DNA of 64,000 nt, taken from assembly GCA_046316615.1 (NCBI GenBank), contig JBKDAN010000029.1:1-64000 (forward strand), written 5' to 3'. Positions within the stretch are counted from its first letter, which is position 1. Each line of letters begins with the position of its first letter. This document shows, in pieces, positions 17,624 through 25,015 of the stretch. The notes below the pieces were generated by a model that did no database searches, was not told the DNA's origin, and saw nothing but the letters and a program-made list of their open reading frames with translations. This stretch comes from BJHL01 sp040378885 (GTDB lineage Bacteria > Planctomycetota > Phycisphaerae > Phycisphaerales > UBA1924). Position numbers and translations under genes: made by a program.

Positions 17624-18673
17624 TCAGCGGGGTGCCGTGATGAAGACATCGAGCTTCTGTCCCGGGTACACGCGCTGGGGCGAGCCAACAACTTCGTAGA
17701 CGACGAAGAGGACGCGGGTGTCGACACGTTCGGTGGTGGATCCGGTGAGCGATGTCTTGGGCACAACGCGCGGCTCGATGCGGACGAAAGCCAGATCGAC
17801 GCGGATGCGTTCGCGGCCGCGCACGAAGGCTTCGGCCTTGGCGCCGGGGGTGACGCGGCTGGCGTCTTCTTCGTCGATCTGCACGCGGAGTTCGAGCGGA
17901 CCCTTTGCGCCCAGCAGCACGGGTGGGCGAGCGGTGTCGCCCGGCTGCACGAACTCGCCCACGCGTGCATCACAGCGGAGCACGGTTGCGTCTTGCGGGG
18001 CGCGAACGACGAGGCGCTCAAGCTCAATACGGATGCGGTCAACGTCGGCCTGAGCCTGATTCACTTCGCTTTGCGCTACTTGCAGGTCGGGCATCCACGG
18101 TCCTGCTTCGAGGCGCGCGAGATGGGCATTGGCTTCGGCGAGATCGGCTTTGGCCTGGCGCAGGGCGAAGTCGCGCGAGGCGAATTCTTCGCGACTGATG
18201 GCGCCGGAAGCGATGAGTGTGCGGGCACGATCGAAAAAGTCTGTGTTGCGATCAACCATGACTTGCGCGGAGGCGACGCGGGCGCGAGCGGGCGGCAGAT
18301 CTTCGCTGCGCGTGCCTGCGCGAAGGCGCTCCAAGCGAGCCTTGGCGGCGTCGAGTGCGCGTTGCGCGGTGATGAGCTGCGCGGCAAGCTCGCGGTCGTC
18401 TTGCGCGAAGAGCGGATCGCCCGCGCGCACAACGCCACCTGTGGTGACGAAGACCTGCTTGACAACGCCCGGCAAAGCCGCGCTGATGGCAATCTGCTCG
18501 CCTGGGTTCTGCAGTTCTCCCAAGCCTGCGATGGTGTCGGCGCCGAGGGTGGAATGCGCGGGCGGATTGACTGCTTGGGTGAGCTGCTCCTCGGGCTTCA
18601 AGATGACTGTGGTGGCAAGCCCAAAGCCAAGAGCGAGTGCAGCGAAGACGGGGATGCCGAATTTGATGAGCAT
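17624..18673 (-). CDS. HlyD/RND-type periplasmic adaptor of ABC efflux pump
   Basis: The product is 349 aa. A single N-terminal membrane anchor (MLIKFGIPVFAALALGF) is followed by a lipoyl-like half motif (ISAALPGVVKQVFVTTGGVV), a long coiled-coil hairpin (about residues 95-215, LITAQRALDAAKARLERL) and the returning half (LVVRAPQDATVLRCDARVG). It would link an inner-membrane ABC transporter to an outer-membrane exit. It is the last gene of the TetR-permease-ATPase-HlyD unit, 24 nt after the ATPase. Family resemblance is to the DevB/MacA-type adaptors. The substrate is unknown and no TolC-like gene is nearby. Confidence 0.92.
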   Translation of the reverse strand: MLIKFGIPVFAALALGFGLATTVILKPEEQLTQAVNPPAHSTLGADTIAGLGELQNPGEQIAISAALPGVVKQVFVTTGGVVRAGDPLFAQDDRELAAQLITAQRALDAAKARLERLRAGTRSEDLPPARARVASAQVMVDRNTDFFDRARTLIASGAISREEFASRDFALRQAKADLAEANAHLARLEAGPWMPDLQVAQSEVNQAQADVDRIRIELERLVVRAPQDATVLRCDARVGEFVQPGDTARPPVLLGAKGPLELRVQIDEEDASRVTPGAKAEAFVRGRERIRVDLAFVRIEPRVVPKTSLTGSTTERVDTRVLFVVYEVVGSPQRVYPGQKLDVFITAPR

Positions 18674-18697
18674 GGCGGAAACCTCGAACGTGACAGA

Positions 18698-19408
18698 TCA
18701 GTGCGATGTGGCGAGTTGGGAGTTGGCGGGTTCTTCGATCTTGACAAGCAGGCCGTCTTCCATGTGCGCGATGCGATCGGCGTAGGCGTAGACGCGCGGG
18801 TCGTGCGTCACGACGATGGCGGCGCGGTCGGGGCTGACGGCCAGATCGCGCAGCAGCGTCATGACGGCCTGGCCAGATTTGCCGTCGAGTGCGGCTGTGG
18901 GTTCGTCGCAAAGCAGCAGGCGGGGTTTGTGCACGAGCGCGCGAGCGATGGCGACGCGTTGCTGCTGGCCACCTGAGAGTTGGCGCGGGAGCTTGGTCAG
19001 GTGCGGGGTCATGCCCAGCGTGTTGAGCAGATCGCGCGTTTGGTCGAGTGCGTCGATCCACGGAACGCCGGCGGCGATGAGCGGCACAGCGGCATTCTCG
19101 ATGACGGAGAGACCGGCGAGGAGGTTGTATTGCTGAAAGATGAAACCGATGTGCTTGAGGCGGAAGGCGACGAGCTCCTGGGGGCTCATGGCGGTGACGT
19201 CTTGATCGAAGACGCGCACGGTGCCTGTTGCGCCCCGGAGCAAACCGGCGATGATGGAGATGAGTGTGGTTTTGCCGCAACCGCTCGGGCCCACGAGCAT
19301 GGTGAGTTCGCCCGCACGAGCGTCAAAGTCGACGCCCTTGAGGACCTTGACGGGTCCGGCTGCGCTAGCGAACTCGATGGCGACCTGTTGGCAACTGACG
19401 CCTGACAT
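18698..19408 (-). CDS. ABC transporter ATP-binding protein (DevA/MacB/LolD type)
   Basis: The product is 236 aa. Walker A is GPSGCGKTTL (residues 41-50), the Q-loop region is FIFQQYNLL, the signature is LSGGQQQRVAIARAL and Walker B is LLLCDEPTAALD, followed by VVTHDPRVYAYADRI with the switch His. These are the marks of the MacB/LolD/DevA group, which drives mechanotransmission-type export rather than import. It starts 2 nt after the permease stop, so it is translated with it. Confidence 0.95.
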   Translation of the reverse strand: MSGVSCQQVAIEFASAAGPVKVLKGVDFDARAGELTMLVGPSGCGKTTLISIIAGLLRGATGTVRVFDQDVTAMSPQELVAFRLKHIGFIFQQYNLLAGLSVIENAAVPLIAAGVPWIDALDQTRDLLNTLGMTPHLTKLPRQLSGGQQQRVAIARALVHKPRLLLCDEPTAALDGKSGQAVMTLLRDLAVSPDRAAIVVTHDPRVYAYADRIAHMEDGLLVKIEEPANSQLATSH

Positions 19409-19410
19409 GA

Positions 19411-20556
19411 CTAGCTCCGGAAGACGATGGCGGGATCAACCGTGAGAACGCGACGCACGCTGATGACGCATGAGACCAGCGTGATGAGGACGATGAAGAT
19501 GCCCGTGCCTGCGAAGATGGCGGGGTGCATGAACATGCCGCGAAGGCCGCCTGTAAGCTGCGGGCTGAAGATGGCGAAGAAGAGACTGGCGACGCCGATG
19601 CCGATGCAGAAGCCGACAACCGAGACGAAGAGTGCTTGTGTGCAGATCATCGCGAGGATGCGGCCGTTCGCGACGCCGATGGCTTTGAGAGCAGCGAACT
19701 GGCGCAGGTTTTCGACGCTGAACATGTAGAACGTCTGGCCCACGATGGCGATACCGATGACGACGCCCATGAGAATCGTGATGCCGAAGTTCTCGGCGAC
19801 GCCCGAGTAGTTGATGACCCAGTTCTGGGTTTGAGCGCGGAATCCATTGCTGGAGTGAGCTTGCAGCCCGGTGGCCTTGGTGATCGCGCGGGCGACATCT
19901 TCAGCGGCTTGCCCCGGCTTGGCGCGAGCGAGCACATAGGTGACAGGGTTGACGGTTTCGCGGGCCATCTCGACGGCGAGCGCCCGGCGGGCGTGCACGC
20001 GAGGCAGGCCCGTCCATGAAGGGCCGACATGACTGATGCCGACGATCTCAGCGCGGCGTTGGCCTATCTCGACGACGGCGCCGGTATCCAGCGGCGTGTC
20101 GGGGAAGACCGTCGAGAAGCCAGCAGCGTCAATGACGATGGCATCGGGACGGGCGAGATCGGCAAGCGAGCCGATGAGCATGTTGCGCGGCGCGGCAACG
20201 AGTGATGTTTCATCGACGCCGATGATGGTGACGGACTTGCTGCGCCCGTCGGCGGTCTTGAGCTGAGCGATGGCTTGGTAGTAGGGCACGGCCCACGCGA
20301 CACCTTCGACGGAGCGCACGCGATTGACCGCCAGCTCGGCCATGGGGTCGGTCTGGTCGAGTGTTTCGACGCTGGGCTTCATGACCCAGATGTCAGCTTC
20401 GCTGGCTTCCAGAATCTCGCGTGCGGAAGACTGCACGACGGAGTGGAAGATGGCGGACTGCTGACCAATGAGCAGCGTCGCGAAGGCGATACCGAGAATG
20501 AGCGCGAGGTACTTCGCGGTGTCGTGCATGAGGATGCGGAAGGCAATGCGGATCAT
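19411..20556 (-). CDS. FtsX/DevC-like ABC transporter permease
   Basis: The product is 381 aa. It has the four-helix MacB/FtsX-like topology: helix 1 near residues 15-32 (AKYLALILGIAFATLLIG), a large periplasmic domain (about 40-250), and three C-terminal helices (ITILMGVVIGIAIVGQTFY, ALFVSVVGFCIGIGVASLF, AGTGIFIVLITLVSCVISV). The opening resembles DevC. With the ATPase and HlyD adaptor it forms a tripartite efflux or secretion pump. Its ATG overlaps the TetR stop (ATGA), so regulator and pump are coupled. Confidence 0.93.
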   Translation of the reverse strand: MIRIAFRILMHDTAKYLALILGIAFATLLIGQQSAIFHSVVQSSAREILEASEADIWVMKPSVETLDQTDPMAELAVNRVRSVEGVAWAVPYYQAIAQLKTADGRSKSVTIIGVDETSLVAAPRNMLIGSLADLARPDAIVIDAAGFSTVFPDTPLDTGAVVEIGQRRAEIVGISHVGPSWTGLPRVHARRALAVEMARETVNPVTYVLARAKPGQAAEDVARAITKATGLQAHSSNGFRAQTQNWVINYSGVAENFGITILMGVVIGIAIVGQTFYMFSVENLRQFAALKAIGVANGRILAMICTQALFVSVVGFCIGIGVASLFFAIFSPQLTGGLRGMFMHPAIFAGTGIFIVLITLVSCVISVRRVLTVDPAIVFRS

Positions 20557-21200
20557 GCGCGGTCACTCGCGCTGGGTGATGTGGTGGTATTGACGTAGCG
20601 ATTGACGGCGTCGAGCGTGAGCTGGGCGATCGTCTCGATCAGGGCGGCGCGATGGGTGTGAAGCACTTCGGGCGCGAGCTTCTCGAGCACGGCGCGATGC
20701 GTGAGCGTGGAGAGGGCGAGGGTGTAGAGCGTGACGACGCCAAACTTGACAGCAGGTGAGGAACGATCGCGGCCTGACGCGCGGGCCACGATCTGGCTGA
20801 GCCAGTCCCACTCGGGTGCGAACTTGCGAGCGATTACTTCTTGGAAGATGGGTGAGGGGTCCAGCTCCTCGCGTGTGATGAGTCGCATGGGCCAGGCGAC
20901 TTGCATGCCCGCGTAGTCTTCCATGGCCCACTCAATCGCGAGGCGAATCCCTTCGTGGGGCGAGGCTTCGAGGGCCTGTTTCGCGAGGGGGACGGCCTGC
21001 GGGGAGACTTCGCAAGCGTGGAGCAGGGTCTCTTGATAGAGATTGGCCATGCTCCCAAAGTGGTACGGGATGGCACTGAGAGCGACGTTGGCCGCCTTGG
21101 CGACTTGGCGGGCAGTGACGCTCCCAAACCCATGGGCGGCAAAGAGTTCGCCGGCGGCTTGGATGATGGCGGCTTTCGTGTTGGCGGGTGTGGAAGTCAT
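20553..21200 (-). CDS. TetR family repressor of the adjacent efflux operon
   Basis: The product is 215 aa from the ATG at 21200; a longer frame upstream has a non-coding look. The N-terminal helix-turn-helix is clear: AAGELFAAHGFGSVTARQVAKAANV, then SAIPYHFGSMANLYQETL. The C-terminal half is ligand-binding-like and resembles the CerR group (PMRLITREELDPSPIFQEV). It is the first gene of the pump operon, overlapping the permease by 4 nt. A twin palindrome overlaps its promoter, so it probably represses its own operon. The inducer is unknown. Confidence 0.93.
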   Translation of the reverse strand: MTSTPANTKAAIIQAAGELFAAHGFGSVTARQVAKAANVALSAIPYHFGSMANLYQETLLHACEVSPQAVPLAKQALEASPHEGIRLAIEWAMEDYAGMQVAWPMRLITREELDPSPIFQEVIARKFAPEWDWLSQIVARASGRDRSSPAVKFGVVTLYTLALSTLTHRAVLEKLAPEVLHTHRAALIETIAQLTLDAVNRYVNTTTSPSASDRA

Positions 21201-21217
21201 GGAGTACCTGGGTGTTC

Positions 21218-21242
21218 GTACAAATGTACTGTACAGATGTAC
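21218..21242. promoter_or_regulatory. Twin TetR operator GTACA-NN-TGTAC x2
   Basis: Two 12-nt palindromes, GTACAAATGTAC (21218-21229) and GTACAGATGTAC (21231-21242), lie in tandem with one base between them. They cover the spacer and -10 region of the efflux-operon promoter, 18 nt before the tetR start. This is the expected place for autorepression. Confidence 0.8.
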
Positions 21243-21251
21243 CAAAAGCAA
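21223..21251 (-). promoter_or_regulatory. Sigma-70-type promoter of the TetR-efflux operon
   Basis: On the minus strand, TTGCTT (21246-21251) and TACATT (21223-21228) are separated by exactly 17 nt. The start of transcription would fall near 21216, leaving a short leader before the ATG at 21200. Confidence 0.65.
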
Positions 21252-21400
21252 GGAAAGTGATTGTGAGTTGTTTTGCGACAACGGGTTGTGAGGCTTCGTC
21301 TGGCGTTTGTTCGAGCGGCGGTGCCGCCTCGACATGAGCGGGGCTCGCGCCTAGCATCTTGACCCTACTCGGAAAACCGGTGGGGTTTTTGGAGTCTGCC

Positions 21401-21727
21401 ATGAAGGTCACCGAACTGAACTACAAGCCCGGCCAGCACCTGGCCTGCACGGTCGAGAAGCTTCCGCTCAACGAAGGCGCCAGCGACACGATCGCTCGCC
21501 TGATGCGTCTGGATCCCGCGAACAAGAAGGCCCTTCGCACGGCTCAGCGCATGCGCAAGCAGCGCGAAGTGATCTACAACCGTGGTAACCGCGACTGGCA
21601 CAAGCGCGAGAAGACCGCCAAGGTCGTTCACGTGGCTGTGGGCGAGAACTGGAACATGACCTTCAACTACGACCTGGCTCGTGACATTGCCAGCGTCAAG
21701 CAGTACCTGAGCATCGCGGCCAAGTAA
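21401..21727 (+). CDS. Small basic protein of unknown function
   Basis: The product is 108 aa. GGAG is 6 nt before the ATG at 21401. It begins MKVTELNYKPGQHLACTVEK and has a strongly basic centre (RTAQRMRKQREVIYNRGNRD, then WHKREKTAKVV) and a short beta-like end (NMTFNYDLARDIASVKQYL). The arrangement resembles a small nucleic-acid-binding protein, but no known fold is recognised. Codon choice is strongly biased to one favoured codon per amino acid and a strong terminator follows, both of which suggest high expression. It is monocistronic. Confidence 0.82.
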   Translation: MKVTELNYKPGQHLACTVEKLPLNEGASDTIARLMRLDPANKKALRTAQRMRKQREVIYNRGNRDWHKREKTAKVVHVAVGENWNMTFNYDLARDIASVKQYLSIAAK

Positions 21728-21753
21728 TCGCGACATAAGTTTGCAGCACGCTC

Positions 21754-21783
21754 AAACCGGCGACCAGTCGCCGGTTTTTTCTT
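21754..21783 (+). terminator. Rho-independent terminator after the small basic protein gene
   Basis: Perfect 10-bp stem AAACCGGCGA / TCGCCGGTTT with a CCAG loop and a TTTTTT-rich tail, 26 nt after the stop codon. Confidence 0.92.
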
Positions 21784-21899
21784 TGCGCGACCACGTGTTC
21801 AGCGTGTGGCGCCGGTACAGGCGGTGCAGACGGCACAAGGTGCCCGCCCCACTGCTCCCACCGGGCTTGGAGACCGCGCAGCTTGCCGATATCTGCATC

Positions 21900-22661
21900 A
21901 TGCGGATGTCGGATTCCTCCCAAGCCATGTGCCCCGAATGCCACGCCGAGTTGGACGCGGCCGACGTGAACGTGGGCGAAGGTGTCGCACTGTGCCGAGA
22001 GTGCGAGAAGCTCATTCGTCTCTCTCATCTGCTGAAAGCTGAAGAGAAGCGAAAGCTCGCACGCGAGTTCGAGGGCGAGGCCCCGTCTGGCACATGGACG
22101 CGCGACGATGGCCGCGGCATGGTGGTCGGTGCCAGCATGCGCTCGTTCCCAACCGCTTTCGGACTGCTGTTCTTCTGTTTGTTCTGGAACGGCATCATCA
22201 GTGTCTTCGTGGCGGTGGTACTGGCATCAACGCTCAAGCACATGGGCCTTGCGTTGCCCGCATGGTTCCCCGCGCCGAATATGAACGGCTCGCCCATGTC
22301 GGTGGGCATGACCGTCTTCCTGTGGCTGTTCCTCACGCCCTTCATGCTGATTGGTCTGGGTCTGATGGCGGCGTTTCTTTCCGCACTGGGTGGCCGGGTT
22401 GAGGTCTCCATCGATCGCGACTCCGGCAAGGTCTTCGAAGGCATCGGTCTGCTCGGATGGACACGGCGCTTTGACGTGCATCGCGTGAAGGATGTACGGC
22501 TCGAGGACAAGCAGTGGACCGACAGGGACGGCGACCGGCGAAACAAGGCCAAAATCACCATCGAGGCCGATAAGACCATCAACTTCGGTTCGGGTCTGAG
22601 CGTTGAGCGTCGGCGTTTCATCGCCGCCAAGTTGTCCGACGTGCTGCAACGCGCCGCCTGA
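21900..22661 (+). CDS. Membrane protein with N-terminal zinc ribbon
   Basis: The product is 253 aa. The N-terminus has a four-cysteine ribbon (CPECHAELDAADVN, then ALCRECEKL), spaced like a zinc ribbon. Two long hydrophobic stretches follow (about residues 85-110 and 130-165: FGLLFFCLFWNGIISVFVA and VFLWLFLTPFMLIGLGLMA). The C-terminus is soluble and beta-like (GRVEVSIDRDSGKVFEGIG; FDVHRVKDVRLED). Two in-frame ATGs, 21900 and 21906, are possible; neither has a clear ribosome site. It belongs to the general zinc-ribbon/membrane type seen again at 28-30 kb, but is not a close relative. The role is unknown. Confidence 0.8.
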   Translation: MRMSDSSQAMCPECHAELDAADVNVGEGVALCRECEKLIRLSHLLKAEEKRKLAREFEGEAPSGTWTRDDGRGMVVGASMRSFPTAFGLLFFCLFWNGIISVFVAVVLASTLKHMGLALPAWFPAPNMNGSPMSVGMTVFLWLFLTPFMLIGLGLMAAFLSALGGRVEVSIDRDSGKVFEGIGLLGWTRRFDVHRVKDVRLEDKQWTDRDGDRRNKAKITIEADKTINFGSGLSVERRRFIAAKLSDVLQRAA

Positions 22662-22702
22662 TATGACCGGCATTGTGCATCGCCCGCCGCTACCCTCGGG
22701 CC

Positions 22703-24391
22703 ATGTCGAGCCCCACTACTGCCAGCAACCAGCACGTGTACACCCTGCGCGAACTGACGGATCTGATGCTTATCGAAGAGCGACAGATCATGCAGGGCGG
22801 CGGCAAGAGCGCTATCGCGCGGCAGCATGAGAAGAAGCGACTCACGGCGCGCGAGCGCGTTGCGCTCCTGGTGGACCCAGTGACCAAAGAAAGCGGCGCG
22901 ACGAACTTTCAGGAACTGGGGCTGTGGTGCGCGTGGAACATGTACAAAGAGCACGGCGGCGCGCCAGCGGCGGGTGTGGTCACGGGAGTTGGCACGGTGC
23001 AAGGCCGCAAGTGCATGATCATCGCGAATGACGCGACGGTGAAGGCCGGCGCGTTCTTTCCCATGACGTGCAAGAAAATCATCCGCGCGCAGCAGATCGC
23101 GATGATGGCGCACATGCCGCTGATTTATCTTGTGGACAGCGCGGGCGTGTTCCTGCCATTGCAGGAAGACGTGTTCCCCGACATGGACGACTTCGGTCGC
23201 ATCTTCCGGCACAACGCGGTCATCAGCGCGATGGGCATTCCGCAGATCGCGGCGATCATGGGCTTTTGCGTGGCAGGCGGCGGCTACCTGCCCGTGCTAT
23301 GCGACACACTGATCATGACTGAAGGCAGCGGGTTGTATCTCGCAGGCCCCGCGCTCGTGAAGGCGGCGATCGGGCAGGAAGTGACCGACGAAGAACTCGG
23401 CGGCGCGAGCATGCACGCGAGCATCAGCGGAACGATTGACTTCAAGGAGAAGAGCGACGAGGACGCGATTGCGCGTATTCAGAGCCTTGTGAGCAAATAT
23501 CGCGAACGTGAAGAAGCAGCGCCGAGCGTTCCGCCACTGCGCGATCCCACAGATGCCTTCAAGATCTTCACCGACAAGCCCGGCACGCAATACGACGTCA
23601 AGGACCTCATCGCCTGTATCGTCGACGTGTGCGCAGACCGCGACACGCTTGCCGCTGACTTTGATGAGTACAAGGCAGACTTCGGCCAGTCCATCGTCTG
23701 CGGTTATGCGAAGATCGGCGGGCACGCGTGCGGCATCGTCGCGAATCAGAAGAAGGTGACCCAGAGCCAGATGGGCAGTGGCCAGGGCGGCGGCAAGCGC
23801 GTGAACATGCCGGGCGTGATTTACGATGACTCGGCGGACAAATCCGCGCGGTTCATCATGGACTGCAATCAGCGCAAGATTCCGATTGTGTTCCTGCATG
23901 ACACAACCGGCTTCATGGTCGGTCGCGACAGCGAACAGAACGGCATCATTCGCAGCGGCGCGAAGATGGTGAACGCCATGAGTAATTGCGTGGTGCCCAA
24001 GGTCGTGGTCATCACGGGTGGCAGCTACGGCGCGGGCAACTACGCGATGTGCGGCCGAGCGTTTGATCAGTTCCTGGCGCTTGCATGGCCCAGTGCCAAG
24101 TGCGCCGTGATGGGCGCGAATCAGGCGACGGGCGTGCTCACGACCATCGAAGAAGCCAGCCGCAAGCGCAAGGGTGAAACCATCGACAAGGAAGCGCACG
24201 ACGCAATCTACGGCGCGATTCACGCGGGCTACACCGAGCAGGCCGACATCCGTCACGGCGCGGCCCGCGGCTGGGTCGATCGCATGATCGCGCCCGAAGA
24301 CACCCGCAAGGAACTCATCGCAGCACTCGAAGCGGCGAACCAGAACTGGGATTACTCGCGTGAGTTCAAGACGGGTGTGTTGCAGGTATAA
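22703..24391 (+). CDS. Acyl-CoA carboxylase carboxyltransferase subunit (beta)
   Basis: The product is 562 aa, the usual length for the beta subunit of methylcrotonoyl- or propionyl-CoA-type carboxylases. It moves CO2 from carboxybiotin to an acyl-CoA. The N-terminal half has KKRLTARERVALLVDP, IANDATVKAGAFFP, LVDSAGVFLPLQ and GFCVAGGGYLPVL; the C-terminal half has FLHDTTGFMVGRDSE, GGSYGAGNYAMCGRAFD and NQATGVL. The LPLQ phrase is typical of the methylcrotonoyl-CoA type. A biotin carboxylase partner is not in the window. No Shine-Dalgarno sequence is seen. A REP element begins 5 nt after its stop. Confidence 0.93.
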   Translation: MSSPTTASNQHVYTLRELTDLMLIEERQIMQGGGKSAIARQHEKKRLTARERVALLVDPVTKESGATNFQELGLWCAWNMYKEHGGAPAAGVVTGVGTVQGRKCMIIANDATVKAGAFFPMTCKKIIRAQQIAMMAHMPLIYLVDSAGVFLPLQEDVFPDMDDFGRIFRHNAVISAMGIPQIAAIMGFCVAGGGYLPVLCDTLIMTEGSGLYLAGPALVKAAIGQEVTDEELGGASMHASISGTIDFKEKSDEDAIARIQSLVSKYREREEAAPSVPPLRDPTDAFKIFTDKPGTQYDVKDLIACIVDVCADRDTLAADFDEYKADFGQSIVCGYAKIGGHACGIVANQKKVTQSQMGSGQGGGKRVNMPGVIYDDSADKSARFIMDCNQRKIPIVFLHDTTGFMVGRDSEQNGIIRSGAKMVNAMSNCVVPKVVVITGGSYGAGNYAMCGRAFDQFLALAWPSAKCAVMGANQATGVLTTIEEASRKRKGETIDKEAHDAIYGAIHAGYTEQADIRHGAARGWVDRMIAPEDTRKELIAALEAANQNWDYSREFKTGVLQV

Positions 24392-24396
24392 CAAGT

Positions 24397-24430
24397 GACG
24401 CCGGACCTGAGGCTTTGCGAAGGTCCGGGT
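24397..24430 (+). repeat. REP-like palindrome, left copy flanking the RAYT gene
   Basis: A 34-nt element with arms CCGGACCT and AGGTCCGG around a 12-nt loop. It is the exact reverse complement of the copy at 24963-24996 and of the copy at 60458-60491. It starts 5 nt after the carboxyltransferase stop. Confidence 0.9.
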
Positions 24431-24457
24431 ACTGCCACCCGTGACGGAGCAACACCG

Positions 24458-25015
24458 ATGGCGATCGATTGGACCACATGGATTCACGCCATCATCACCA
24501 CCTACGGCTCGTGGCTCCCGGGCGACCCGCGCGGATTCCGAGATCACGATCATCGAATTCACTCTTCAGGAAACTACAAAGCGCCGCCTCCGACGGATGA
24601 ACACGCGGGACTCTATCGATTTGCTGAAGCAAGCACGAAGACTGCGGTCTTTCTCGCACACGATGTACGCGACCGTGTTGCAACCGCGTTGGCTGAGAAG
24701 CTGCAATCGCAGCACGTGAAAGTGCGCTGCATCGCTGTCGCGGGGACCCACGCGCACATCCTTGCATGTGTCGGATCGCAAGACGCCACACCCATCATCG
24801 GACGTGCAAAGCAAGCGGCGTCGCACCGAGTACGTGATCGCCTGCCCGGTACGGTGTGGGCGCAGGGGTGCCATGTTGTGCGCGTGCGTGATGAAGCGCA
24901 CTATCGCTCGGTTGTGAACTACATCGCGCGACACGCGGAAGACGGAGCGTGCGTGTGGAATCACCCGGACCTTCGCAAAGCCTCAGGTCCGGCGTCCAGC
25001 AACTCTACTTACTGA
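24458..25015 (+). CDS. REP-associated tyrosine transposase (RAYT, IS200/IS605-like Y1 family)
   Basis: The product is 185 aa from the ATG at 24458, with CGGAG 8 nt upstream. The opening DWTTWIHAIITTYGSWLPGD is the characteristic front of a RAYT subgroup. The HUH metal motif is visible as AGTHAHILA near residue 97. The likely catalytic Tyr lies in HYRSVVNYIARHAEDG (about 150-165). The family nicks single-stranded DNA at REP hairpins. The last residues HPDLRKASGPAS are encoded by the right REP copy, so the palindrome forms the C-terminus. It overlaps the convergent serine hydrolase gene by 11 nt. Confidence 0.88.
   Translation: MAIDWTTWIHAIITTYGSWLPGDPRGFRDHDHRIHSSGNYKAPPPTDEHAGLYRFAEASTKTAVFLAHDVRDRVATALAEKLQSQHVKVRCIAVAGTHAHILACVGSQDATPIIGRAKQAASHRVRDRLPGTVWAQGCHVVRVRDEAHYRSVVNYIARHAEDGACVWNHPDLRKASGPASSNSTY
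24963..24996 (-). repeat. REP-like palindrome, right copy inside the RAYT 3' end
   Basis: Perfect 34-nt inverted copy of 24397-24430. Read on the plus strand it is translated as HPDLRKASGPAS at the end of the transposase. Confidence 0.9.

Larger units (their letters stand above)
24397..24996 (+). mobile_element. RAYT/REP unit: transposase gene framed by a perfect inverted repeat
   Basis: A Y1 transposase-like gene lies between two identical, oppositely oriented 34-nt REP palindromes. The right palindrome is inside the last codons of the gene. This is the arrangement of a REP-associated tyrosine transposase locus (a BIME-like unit). No terminal repeats of another insertion-sequence type and no target duplication were found. 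Confidence 0.8.
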
